From positions 14,744,329 to 14,808,328 of the forward strand of contig NC_052677.1 in assembly GCF_016802725.1 (NCBI RefSeq): a DNA stretch of 64,000 nucleotides, in the 5' to 3' direction. The translations under genes were made by a program, and so were the position numbers. Positions 52,217-64,000 of the stretch are shown here, one piece after another. The stretch's first letter is position 1; the number at the start of each line of letters is the position of its first letter. The notes beneath the pieces were generated by a model. That model had not been told where the DNA came from and searched no databases. It worked only from the letters and a program-made list of their open reading frames with translations. Origin of the DNA: Solenopsis invicta (lineage: Eukaryota; Arthropoda; Insecta; Hymenoptera; Formicidae).

Positions 52217-55200
52217 AAGAGAGATCCACCCTTTCAGAGATCGTGCCATCCCCCGACCTCCCTTTCAGGACGATTCTTTCGCTCGGTCGTTACCTTCGCG
52301 GCCCGATGGCCCTTCGGGGATTTGAGGGAACGTATGGGTGATACCGTCGGACTATACGGTGCCGTAGTAAAACTTGTTCTATCCGCATATAGTAAAGTAG
52401 CGAAAAATAAACTACGAGTTATTAAACACCACTATATTCTGCTATATTCGGTATGTTCTCTTTTTACACGAGTGTACGCGGGTGTATTATACGGTCCGTG
52501 GATTCATTATGACGAATAGAACAAAGGATTGTAAGGTATAACAAGAGGATTTATTAACAAGGATTATAAGGGACCTTAGCGCAAGACAATAGCGTTTCCT
52601 GGGAGATCTCGTTTTCAGCTCTCCTATCTAGACTATCGTTTCCTCGTAACGAGACATGTGCTGCTGACTGTGTTACTATCAATATGGTTTGCATATTTTT
52701 CATATTTTTCGTATCAGGACGAGAAAAATTGATCCGTGAAATAAAATCGTACGCATTTATTAAAAAAAAAAGAAAATTGACTTTGTATCCGGGAAATTTT
52801 ACTTAGGACAAAACTATGGAATGCTCTCCTCTTTCGGAAATACAGTAGCTCCGATCTAAAATGTATTTTTTTTTCCCATTAGTTTCAGAGATAATGACGA
52901 GATTAAAATGGCACGTCGCGCATAATTGTTTGTTTCAACTACAAACACGGAACTCTAACGGCTTCGAACATTCACGTGAATTACATTGGTATATTAACTA
53001 TACGCATGTCAGTAATCAATGTTTAACACGTGGGAGAGAGAGAGGATGGGGGTTTACCAAGTTACGTCGCGGTTTGCGGTGCACCAAGGGCTATCGTGCA
53101 CCACATTCAGATGCGCGCATACACGCGCGATATATTGCTTGTTCTAACATAATATTATCGAATTCTCGATCGCGTGAATACCATCCTTAGTTTTGCATAA
53201 TTGTAACAAATTAGAAGTGTTCTCCGTTCAAAGCCATAATTTTAATGGCCGAGGGAGTTAATAAGAGAAGAAAACCAGTTTACAATCGGTTCACAACGCG
53301 TAAAATTATATATGTGCAATATATTGTTCAAAATTCTTTTATTCCTTAAATTAATTTTAGAGTATAATCGCTCAAACTTTACTCCGCTAAAAAGTCTCGA
53401 TCTCTTTTTTCCAATTAACATAAATTATTTAAAATAATTTATATTAACTGAAATTACAATAATAACTCTTTTATTTATGCTAAAAAGTTTGAAAGGTCCA
53501 CGAGCAGATAGCATATTTGACGATTTTCAATAATTATATTGTCAATATTATTCTATAATAATAATTATTATATTATTAATAAATGGATTAAATTATAATA
53601 TTGATGTTCAATTAATTGTAATACAGTGAATTTTTATTTACATAAACTCGGTTGATTTTAATGTTCGAAATATGTGCGTAAAAAAAAAAATACGATGCAC
53701 GAAGGTAACTGTCTCGTGCATTTTGTTCATTTAAAAAGCGCCTAAATGTCGAAGTGAAAAAATATCGACCGACTGTGCTTAATAAAGGAGGCGACAATTT
53801 TTAAAACGCGCGATAATATACAGGCAGGATAGCTCGGCAGGATAATGGTGCGTGCTGGCGACGTTAATTACGCTCCTACGGCGTTTGCAAGTATAATTTT
53901 CGAGTGTCGACACGCACACGCGTGCGAGAGCGTGTTCCTATGCAGATTTATATTCTACGGACGCAGAATAATAAGAACTCTTCCTCGTTCCGGATCGATT
54001 CGACCCGACCTCAACATCGATTCTTTCCGCTGAAAGCGTGACACATGAGAAAACTCTTTAAAGTAGAAAAAAATCTAACTCCTAAAAATGTACTAAACGT
54101 ACTTAAAATTTTCACAAAATAAGTAGAAGATTTTTAGGAATAATAATAATTATGGTGGAAGAAAGTAATGATAATTTTGTGTTTTCTGTTGCAAAATATT
54201 TTAATATTTTCTATTGATCGAGAAATACTTCGAACTTTGGGAGTTTAAAAAATTTAGAGCAATATTTTGATCTGTTAAAGAATAGTTAAAATTTTTAATA
54301 GTAATAAAAGAAAATTTAATAAAAAATAATATAAATGTAAGTCATATAGATATTTCCTGTTACTTTCCTATATTCGCAAACAACAAATACTATGTATTAG
54401 AGTTATGATTATATGTATTTTACGTTTTGTTTTAACTTTTAATTCTCTTCTTTCGAAGAATTTAAATCACGATAACTTTGCAGCTAATAACGCGTAATAT
54501 GCATAATGATGTGTATGAGTAAAAAAATATTTGCAGTGCGTAGTATTTAAATATCATATTTTACTTTTTTAGCTGTGACTTTTCCAGCGTAAGAATTAAT
54601 TAAAAATCCGAAGAGCAAGTAAAAGATCAACTTTTTAAAATTACAACTTCCGACGAGTGCAGCATTTAGTATTCGAGTATTTGATAAAATTTAACATCCT
54701 CATTTAGAAATCTGAGAATGTGACGCAAAACAAAGAGCGTCTAATGGACCTCGAGTAGAAATGAAGTAGAAACTGTAACTGCAAGAAGGAACGAATCGCG
54801 CACGTCCGCACCTAATAAGAGGATATTACCGGAATAAAATTTTTTGAGTTACATTTAATCTGGGCAATAACCGACGTTGTTTGGCCGATTGCATCGGCTG
54901 TAAATGAGCGCGGGGTGAGTATAATGCGCTTGGCCCCGGAACGACCCGAACTAGGGAAGCACATTAATATACCTAATGGTACTCCGGAACTTGGCTCCGG
55001 CCAACCCCCGAGACAAAACTCCCTTAATTGTGCCACTTCCGTTCGAGCGAAAATTTAGCTGGTAACCGCGTTCACCTGCTGAGATTATTAACCAGCACCT
55101 GACACGGTGCGTCTATTGATAGATAATGTTAAAAATAACGTACTACTTGAATAACGCAGACTACTATAAATGCTGTAATTCAACTCACGAGAACACCCGC

Positions 55201-57605
55201 ACGCGTATGTATATATGTATGTTTACATTTTTAATACACGTATGGATGTGTATGCGATATATATGTATTACAAAAATAATTTTGTTTTACATAATACATT
55301 AATATTATTTATTAACATATTTTGTTTGAATTTTCGAATATAAATTCTTCATAACATCGTCTAGACGTGTAATTTTTTAAATTATCACGTCGTTCAAATT
55401 TAAAATCTTACATTATTCTCTGTATTACAGCTCTATAAATATTATGAGTTTCTATATTCTCTCACTTCTTTTAAAGAAGCTAAAATCCGACAATTGAAAA
55501 ATTGAAAAATTTTGTAAGATGTGTAAAGTATATGAAATATATATAAAACTCATAATCTAAAATATTTTATCCTTATAAATCCAATTATAGAAGGATTCAA
55601 ATATGCTGAGATTTACTGAGGGCTCCCAAGTTTCTCAAACTCGTAAACTTCCAAAAATCTAAAGATTTCAAAATCAAAGGATTTACTACGTGTTACATTA
55701 TAAATTTGATCTTTATTAAAAGCCAAGGCTTTAAAGTTCAGCAATCTAGAGACCTAAAAGCGCAAGACTCTCTAAGAATCGGGATACACAAAATTAACTG
55801 TGCTTTTACAATAAAAACAGCGTCAAAATGACGCCTTGTTTTGTTTAGCTTTATGAAGAAAAAATAATCATATTGGCTCGCAAGAAAAGTATCGTCCACT
55901 GCCAACCAACGCGTGTCACTCCCGCGGCACCATTTAGTAACCCCCAACTCCTCATCTGTCTTCATCATTTATTCTCCGAGGGTGGCGTAATAAAGCTCGG
56001 CAGATATCAAGCTCGATAGAAGTCGGCGTAGCTGCAAAACGATCCCCGTGACTCGCTTATCCGGCCTTGTATGTAAATGTTGACATGTTTTCTGAAGCTG
56101 GAAACATACACATGCACACACTTACACACACGGTGACACACCTGCGCGCATGCCGCAAAAGGAAAGTCGTGTTATCTCATGTAAATCTTCACGGTAGCGC
56201 GATAAGCGTGAATTTCACCGCTCGCTTATTAATATTTATGTCCGGCGTTAAAGGGGTTGGCGAGGGCAAGCTAACGTCTACAGGCCACTTCAAAAGCCCC
56301 AGACTACATTTTCTTATTCATTTTCTTAATAGAACGATTACGACGCTTTTGCTGAAATCTCAGATTCTCTCTCTCTCTCTCCCTCTTTCTTGTGTGTCTC
56401 TTGAATTATTAAATCTTTAGATTGTTAATATAAAACGAGTATTACGTGTTTTCAAATCTATACAAAAAGAATTTAATTTCAATCTGACGCTGAAAACTGA
56501 ACGCATCGAGATATTTAGATTACACAAAAGAATTAAGAAAAATCAATTGAAGATTATTAAAACTGAATGTATCTATATTTTTTTTTCAATTTAAAACGTT
56601 AAATTTATTATGATGAATTATTAAAATTTTAAATTTAGGCATAAATATCTAAGAATATTCAATCCTTTAATTAAGATACCTTTATGTTATTCTAAAACCT
56701 AAAAGCGTCGAAGAATCATTTAAAATTCTGAATTTAACTTGAGAATTAAAAACTCAAGACATTTAAATGATACAATTTTTATTACGCATCAATGTACTGC
56801 ATATTAAATTGTATACATTTTCAAAATTAATTAAATAAAAGCGATAAAACAACTGCGCTTAATCCTTCGCCGAGAAATCAAACAAAAACAGTAATAAAAC
56901 AAAATATCTCGAATGGCGCAGCGAAATTGCGTACATGTTTAATTTACAAATAATTATTCCGGTCATTCGTCTGAGAAATACACGAAACTATTTCGAGCCG
57001 TGGGAGGAAGTCTCGCTCTACAAAATGCACTACGTTACTATGCACCCTGTTGCAACAAGCAAACCTAATTTACACAAACCGCAGGAAATGAACGCACGAA
57101 GGAGATGAAAGGGATAGGAAAAGGAGGAAGGAGGACGTTAAGGCTGTATTTCTATCCGCGGAGATAATGCCACTCCTTTATCTCGATTTTTCGGCGCTAA
57201 ATTAATATTGTACGCCTGCGAATAGCAATTTCGTTATTACTAAAGTTTTACTGATATATGTGTGGCTTCGTGAAAATTAAGATATTTATTAATATTAATT
57301 ACTGTCTATTAACTTTATCAATCTTTTCCGCATTTTGCATTTATTCGTTCTAAAGGAAACAAAATTAATAAATAATGTTTAATAATTGAAATCAAATTGA
57401 GAAATGCGTTGAAGCGTCAGAGGCTTTTTAAATTATATAAAGTTAAAAAAACAATCAAATGAAACAAGAAAAGAGGAGAGCGATAACCTTGTCTCTAATT
57501 TCATCGTTTCGTCTAATTGCAAGTGAAATTTTTTTAACATGTACGCTGAGGGGAAAAAATTTAATCCTTTCAGCAAAAAGCTGTTTAGTTGAGGCATTTT
57601 TTAAC

Positions 57606-57649
57606 AGCAACCAAATATTTTGTTTTGTATAACAAAAAATTTAGTTGCT
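57606..57649. repeat. Imperfect 19-bp inverted repeat
   Basis: AGCAACCAAATATTTTGTT and AACAAAAAATTTAGTTGCT pair with two mismatches around a 6-nt loop. A further GTTCTGTT/AACAGAAC pair lies just to the right. Confidence 0.75.
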
Positions 57650-60600
57650 TTTGCAAAATACGTGTAAATAAAAAATATTTGTTCCTACTAAATAGTTCTG
57701 TTCGGTACATTTTAATCAGATTATTTGTTACAACAGAACATTTTTCCTAGTGTATTCAATATACGATTTAATCAATTCGAACTAAAATTACGATAAACGA
57801 CAGTCTGTTTCTGCTAAATAAAAAGAAAGGCGGCATTCGAAAGTTGATAATTGAAAAGCAGTATAATGAATAAATAAACAAAGCACATGGAAACTGGAGA
57901 TGCATATCAAAATATGCAGAAGTAACTAACTGAATTTGACAGCGACGAAAAAACATGGGTTGTTAAAACTTCGCGGCTGTTGCCGCATGATTCGCTAAAA
58001 ATCTACAATCACGTGATCTCGATGGGGGAGGGGAGGGGTGCGGGAAGAGGATTAACGGACGGACAATGAACGGGCGATCCTGCTTGAATGGCGTGCTGAA
58101 GCGCACTCGAAACCGAGCCGAACAATTCACGCGTAATTCTCGTAACTGCGATATTCGCGTTTCACTGCGATTTCCGTCTCGACGAGGTCGGATTTGGCTT
58201 TTCTGCCAGTTTCCAAAGATCTTACTCAAGGCTCTCAACGCGATTCGAATCGCACGAAATTCGATTCATACATTTTGCAAAATAATAAACTTCTATTTTA
58301 CATTCCATTCGACCTTTCGCCTCGCTTTTTAACATATTTCATCATATAATTATCAAAACTGTCATGTTATCGTATTACGCTGTGCTGAGAGAGAGACGAG
58401 AATGTAATAAAATGATATAAGCCTCAGCGACAATGTGTTAATGTTCTCAGCAAGTATTTTATATAGGTCACAAATCAAAGGAAAACCACATTTTTCAATT
58501 AACACCACTTTTCACGTTAATTACTTAAAGGAATGTTAATTATTTAAAAAGTTACGTGCGTTGCGGCATAGGGGAGATTAGGTCGTTAATTCTGTGATAA
58601 TTATATTTAGTAACAGGGGGGAAAAAATAAAAGGAAAGAAGTTCACAATCTATATTTATAATGCTATCTCAACTCCGTGGGACACCCGGTACATGTTGCA
58701 TTAAGCGCTGCGCGACGCTGCCCCGCGACTAATTGGGAGCGGTTAATGAGGTGACGCATTTTTATTGTTCTTCCGGCTTGTTAAGCGACCTGTTTGCTTC
58801 CGTAACACGTACGCCGGGAGCCCCGGGAAGGCGCAGGGATAGCTGGAAATCCCGCGGATATCGTGAAATTGTCCTGAATACCCCGCGCGAATCCCGGAAA
58901 CGCTGGCGGAATATTTTTCGCGGCTTTGCCGACCCGTCGGATTATCGACATCGGCGCTACACACGTGCGTTTATTCGCACACGCGTCTCCGTTTAAATAA
59001 ACGGGGCCGAATGAATTCATAATTAAATCGGCTTGATAAATAGAAATAAATGGGTGGCAAGATGATGGCGTTATCAACGGACACGCCGTGCGAAATAATT
59101 TAACTCATAAAATATTACGCGGAGGATGGATCTTACACGGAAAATGAATTAACTCACCAGCTAATATTTTCGAATGAATTAAGTTGGAAAGTTAAATCGG
59201 CGAAGACACACCGCGGTTATGTATTCTCTCAAAATACAAAGGCTACGCAATGTTCGTGATTGAATCCACTCTAAAATATTAATACTTCTTTATAAAAATT
59301 AAAATGTGTATTATGCATATGTTTCCTGCTACATATTTTATATAATGCAATATAACAAATAACAAATGTATTTAGATGCAGATATAAAAGTTTAAAAAAA
59401 TAACAAAAAGGTTTGTCAAGTTACAAATATCAACAAAAAAAAAAAAAACAAAAATGGAAATAATATTCTAATAAATAAACACGAATGCACGAGGTTTGAT
59501 TGGTTTTTATGTAGAGCTAAATGATCTGTTTGTTAAAACTGAATTGACATTTTCGTTTCTGAATGGCATGCAATTTTGACTGTTATTTCAATCGTTCTTT
59601 TAATATAGAGTTTCAGCTTGCTGATTCACGTATATGTATATAATTGATTTTCTACTTTTGTGAGAACCAACTGATTTCCGTATAAAATTTTCTATCTTGC
59701 AACGCGCTCCATTTTTTTCTAGCATCATTATAATAAATCGATCAACGTGTTACGACTGCATACATACAACTTGTCCCACGATACCGGAGCAGTTGTATGT
59801 CGAAAATAATAATATGAATTCACGGGGAATTAAGTCTTTATTGTTAGAATATTTTATGTTGATAATGAAAAATTTGCGAAACAAGACGCATAATTAAATT
59901 AAACTAGAAAAGACCAGCGCGTATCGGTCGGCATACGAGTCGTACGTCGGTTATATTTATAAATAGAAGATGTGCGTAAAAGCAGCTCGTATAAATAAGC
60001 TACGTTATTTGTTAAAAAAAGGCCTTCAATGCACTATGTTTTCTTTGAACATAACTAAAAAAAAAAAAGATTTTTAACATGAACGTGTAGAATGTCTGAA
60101 TTTACATTTACAATGCGCAGTGATTACCTTTGCAATTTCGCATATTGCGTTTTAGTGAATAACATTTGAACTCCGAACGCGAAATTACAACACACATGTT
60201 TAAAGAATTATATTTTTAAAGTTGTTTTGTCGTTTGCGAAGAGAAGTCGGGAAATCGTGCACGAAATAAAAAATAATAAAGCAAAATATAATACGAATTT
60301 TAGTATTGTGCAATGCATTCCAAGTCTCCGTTTTTTGTTTTATATGTTGAAAGTGACTTTTGACGCATGATATTCGGTGCGAAGACCTCGCACAGGTCGG
60401 AATTCTGGTCAGGATGAGGATGCGGGAGATTGACGGCTGCATTAAAAGGGCGACAGGCGAAGGATCTGAAAAATCCAACGCGCAGATATTACGCGGCGTT
60501 CTCGAGATGTCGTGTTTTTCTATCGTATTCCGCGAGACTTTGCGTTCCAAAATTTGATTCGATCGCGCGAACGGGAGTTTATCTTACGTGTATGTCCAAT

Positions 60601-60707
60601 ATATATTCGGTATGGACGATGGTATATTGTCCCGCTAAAATTTTCATAAAATTTTTTCGGACTTACGTCCAGTATGTCCGAAAAGTTTCACGTATCTCTA
60701 CACAAGA

Positions 60708-60834
60708 AGATTTTTTTTCTTCATGTAAGCAAATTATGTCTGTTTAACGTTATAATTTTTTCCAAGAAGATTTTATATTGTTGCTTATATATGAAACAAT
60801 GAATTGTTGATTTGATACTAAATTTTTTTCTGTG
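60708..60834. mobile_element. One-armed copy of the 34507-34756 MITE-like element
   Basis: The stretches ATGTAAGCAAATTATGTCTG, CAAGAAGATTTTATATT, TTGCTTATATATGAAACAA and ATTGTTGATTTGATACTAAA, then TTTTTTTCTG, match the right half of the first element in the same order, with small differences. The left arm is absent. Confidence 0.82.
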
Positions 60835-62274
60835 TAATACGTGTATACTATAATATAGTATGCATTGACAGTTTGACCCATTTTTTACGCTTTATCAAAG
60901 ATTGCTAACCTAGGTTGATGGAACATAACGTCTCTCAGGTTCTGTATCTCTTCAAACGAAGCTATCTTGATGTTAAACCATTTCGTTACATATATATAGC
61001 ACTCGTGAGATGGTTAATTCATGACAGTATTCCACTCAATTTCTTGAGTCTTTGACAACTCGATCCTTCTTACGAGCGTGTCTTCAGTTTCAGTTTGTAT
61101 ACGTAATATTCGTCTATTTATCTCAAAGATTTATAGAAATTAATTTCTCCGTTATTTTATTAATTTACAAATAAAGTAGTTACATATCATGTTATACTCC
61201 AGAGTTATATTTTTCAATAGGTATAAAAGTTATATATTTAAATGTAAGATTGCTATTGCATTATCTCAATATTAATTTTAATTTCAGCTGTATATAGAAT
61301 CATTTTGATGTTTAGGTTCGCCCTTGTTCTACGTAAATGTATGCTTACGTAGCGTTTACTGTACAAAACAAAGTTTAACTAATCTATGAAACTGTTTCAT
61401 GTTTAGTTTGTTATCCCCAAAGTTTGCACGAAAATTAATTTCAATATGATTGAATATTTCATTATTTACAAATTAATCTTGTTAGATTAATTATATCTAT
61501 TGTGTGCTATTTCGCTTTTTTTAATCAATATATATTTTTCAAAAAATTAAAGTAAGTTTTAGCTTAAATTGGATATTATCTCTTCAAAGTGATTTATTTT
61601 AAGATTAATTTTTAATTAACGAGAAATAACGAATAGCATGTTTAATTAATTGTGCTTAAGAATTTTGGCATTTGTATCATTTATAGAAAAAATTATATTC
61701 ATTTGTATCAAAATCATTTTATTGCGATCTTAAAACTTCAAATTTGAGGCGTTGTGGACGATCGAAAATTGGCATCAAATTTTGTTAAATTGACATATTT
61801 GGAAAATAATCGAGTTCTTTTTCTCTTTTACCGGAAGAGGAAGGAAACGAAAAAGAGAAAGAAAGAAAGAATGGCAAAGGAGAGCTGGAAAAAGGAGAAA
61901 AGGGAAGGTACGCGACTTAGTTCGTGAAAAGGTATCGACGTTTGCCACGACGCTATCTGTCGTGGATAATGCATCAGCTACTAGAGAATGTCTTCGCCAT
62001 TCCTTTTTTTTCTCGAGGCGAAATACTTCCTGTGTCGAGCATTGTACCAGATTACTAAAAACACTGCCCCAATTAAATTCTTAATCAATGCGTGAAATAA
62101 AACACGCTTCTTCACGAAATTAATGTTTTAGAGTTTAATGTTCTAAACATATAATCGAAATCCATGAAATATTGATGAAGATAGAAAAAAAATTTTTTTT
62201 TACATGCAAGAGATAATCTTCCTTAATTTACAATATGCACAACAAAAGAAATCTATGTCCAGACTTCTCTTATC

Positions 62275-62485
62275 CTGAAAAAAGAAAAAATTGTTAATTT
62301 GACTAAAATTTTCAATTTGATTAAATTTCTTCAATTGAGGTATTTATGTATTTAAATTAAATATATAAATGCTTAAATCAAAGTTCAAATATTTTATGTA
62401 TATGAATTCAATATATAAATAGTTGAACTGAAAAAATTTAATCACGTTGAAAATTTTGGTCAAATTAACAACTCTTTTTTCTCAG
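62275..62485. mobile_element. Inverted-repeat (MITE-like) element
   Basis: The left end begins CTGAAAAAAGAAAAAATTGT, continues TTAATTTGACTAAAATTTTC and then has GATTAAATTTCTTCAATT. It is the imperfect reverse complement of the right end, GAAAAAATTTAATCACGTTG followed by AAAATTTTGGTCAAATTAAC and ending CTTTTTTCTCAG. Arms are about 60 bp and the interior is AT-rich. There is no coding capacity. Confidence 0.72.
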
Positions 62486-63311
62486 CGTAGCAATCTATAC
62501 TCAGCAAAAATTCTTTTATTGAAATACACATCTTTTTTAAAATTTATGTTTGAAACAACTTATATTTTACGTGTGCAGTAATTCCGCAAAAGCGCTATGT
62601 AGTCCTTAATATTTAATGTATGTCCTTGATATTTTTGTAATAACTCGTGTTATATTACATTATCATTATATGGGGTCGCGAACGTGACTCTTAAAATTGT
62701 CCATCAAGGCACAAGGAATCTCTATGTGCGCAATACGATGCAATTACGGTTTTTTTTTATTCCGCGTGTGTATCTCGCGCAAGTTAACTTCCGCAAACAT
62801 GCGACCGCTCGTGAATTCACGGTCACGTTCCTCGCGTAAAATACGTTCTCGGCGCTTTCGGGTTTATACATCGAGTTTAGGGTTCGTCGGCACCTTAAGG
62901 CCGGGATAAAGCGGTCCTTTGAATGAAACTCCTCTCACTGGAAGATTTATACTCGCCGCGCTTGGAAAAATCGAGCAGATAGGATAAGATGGTGCAACTA
63001 CGTGCCAAAGAACACAGGGATCTACTTTGAGTAGATTGTTGGCAAATTCGTACAAATACGTGAGATAGCTTCATAGCGCTAGACGTTACATGCGATCCCA
63101 TGTACGCGCATAATGAATTTATGGCGTATCAGTGCTTAGAAAGGCACTATTTTCCGCAGAAACGCAATCTTCGTGCAATATATAGGAATATCTGAGGATT
63201 CTTTCAATATATAACGGAGATATGTAATGGATGAAGAAATACGGTCAATTATTTGGTTATTGTAGAAGGAATATTAGTGTAAAACGTGAAATGTAAAAAA
63301 TTATAAATTAC

Positions 63312-63390
63312 CAGTCATTGCCGGTTTTGGAGACGTTTTGTCGCTTGCGTCCAGTTTGATGAGGCTTCGGCTCGGCCACCATGTTCACAT
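63312..63390 (-). CDS. cph: cph/BCL11 homologue, first visible coding exon
   Basis: This exon is bounded by acceptor TATTTTCAG (AG at 63391-63392) and donor TG|GTAATT. The provisional start ATG is at 63380-63382 (AACATGG, acceptable context) and gives MVAEPKPHQTGRKRQNVSKTGND plus two bases of Trp24. The exon leads with ATGTGAAC, so an ATG-TGA start-stop lies just before the main ATG in another frame. Because the exon begins at a 3' splice site, at least one further exon lies to the right of the window. The frame is open through the exon start (AT GTG AAC ATG), so the protein may begin further upstream. GRKRQ recalls, loosely, the N-terminal SRRKQ motif of vertebrate BCL11 proteins. Confidence 0.72.
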
Positions 63391-64000
63391 CTGAAAATAC
63401 AATAGTTTCTTGATTAGTAAAAAAATATAAAAGATTTAGAAAAGAGATGAAAGATAATGCCAAACAATAATTATATTATATATTATTAATTAATATATAG
63501 TGAAGGAAAAAATTATTAAATTTTAATAAATATTTATTTGAATAGTGCTAATGAAATATTTACTAAATGTAAATATACATTTATTCAGCACAAGAATTTA
63601 ACACCAATTTAAGTATGATTTTTTTCTTATAGAGTAAATATTTATGTATCGTAAGTAAATATTTCATTAGTACTATTCAAATAAATGTTTATTAAAATTT
63701 AAGAATTTACCTCTCAGTGTGAATAAGGGTTTAGAGAGATTTATAAATAAAGAATTAAATCAATGAACTAAATATCTACAGTTTTACTTTTTCCTCTCTA
63801 TCCAATTTTGGATTATTTAATCTAATACCTTTTAATTATACATTACATTTGAGAAATTATATAGCAACATATTAATTTTTTATTAAATACTGAAACATAT
63901 CATTAATAAAATCTAATAGTATAATTTAATAGCTACACTACTAAAAATGTAATAAAATTTAATGTATTTTTAAGTTACACAAGTACATTAAATTTAATGT
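63391..64000. other. cph upstream intron sequence
   Basis: AT-rich sequence upstream of the first visible exon, presumed intron because that exon begins at an acceptor. It contains the inverted repeat at 63513-63703. The last 16 nt of the window (ACATTAAATTTAATGT) are self-palindromic and may be part of a repeat that continues outside. Confidence 0.6.
63513..63703. repeat. Inverted-repeat element next to the first visible cph exon
   Basis: The left arm (TTAAATTTTAATAAATATTT, then ATTTGAATAGTGCTAATGAAA) is the near-perfect reverse complement of the right arm (AAATATTTCATTAGTACTAT, then TCAAATAAATGTTTATTAAAA). Each arm is about 50 bp with a spacer of about 90 bp. It is probably a MITE or a remnant of one. 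Confidence 0.8.

Larger units (their letters stand above)
44909..63311 (-). other. cph intron 1 (18.4 kb)
   Basis: Large intron with no supported independent gene. Contents include a C14 run followed by (AT)n at 46823-46847, (CT)n at about 48154-48188, a CGCGC repeat at 50884-50919 within a GC-rich patch extending to about 51500, (GA)n at 52185-52213, an AT-rich stretch at 53300-56500, an imperfect hairpin at 57606-57649, a one-armed MITE copy at 60708-60834 and an inverted-repeat element at 62275-62485. GC-richer patches at 51000-52300 and 58680-59000 may be regulatory. Confidence 0.6.

Noticed and set aside
60655..60685. TCGGACTTACGTCCAGTATGTCCGA short inverted repeat
   Set aside because: Arms are only about 8 bp; too short to separate from chance.

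Overview
The window is animal nuclear DNA with AT-rich introns, CpG-containing islands, long (GA)n/(CT)n microsatellites and GT-AG split genes. The style and the encoded proteins point to an insect, most likely a hymenopteran such as an ant. That placement is inferred from sequence character and not from a database match. Almost all of the 64 kb is non-coding. No rRNA, tRNA or CRISPR array is supported.

The main gene runs on the minus strand across 21425-63390. Seven exons can be joined with GT-AG splice sites and fully consistent reading phases: 63312-63390, an 18-nt microexon at 44891-44908, 26960-27117, 26495-26629, 25488-25678, 23267-23488 and 21425-21520. The joined product is 296 residues if it ends in the last exon. 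It carries a C-X2-C-X12-H-X4-C finger followed by a C2H2 finger (PSAWELMVHAQAAH), which is the N-terminal half of the BCL11A/BCL11B family. The Drosophila member is chronophage (cph, CG9650). The C-terminal C2H2 array typical of the family was not found here. The last visible exon has a plausible splice donor immediately before its stop codon, so the gene probably continues off the left edge.

To the left, at 12182-13762 on the same strand, lies a single-exon ORF of 526 residues. It encodes an unrecognised secreted protein rich in Tyr, Arg and Asp, with a signal peptide and an RIRR processing site. A 3' splice site sits 6 nt before its ATG, so it has at least one upstream untranslated exon. 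If the cph finger exon is beyond the left edge, this gene is nested in a cph intron on the same strand.

The rest is intron or intergenic DNA. It holds a palindromic MITE-like element at 34507-34756 with a second, one-armed copy at 60708-60834, and two more inverted-repeat elements at 62275-62485 and 63513-63703. There are several perfect short hairpins (23031-23088, 27771-27802, 27869-27918, 29499-29526), a duplicated segment with exact 200-bp spacing near 17771/17971, a 71-bp tandem repeat, and a nearby ATG-less proline-rich ORF at 33404-33835 that I cannot assign.
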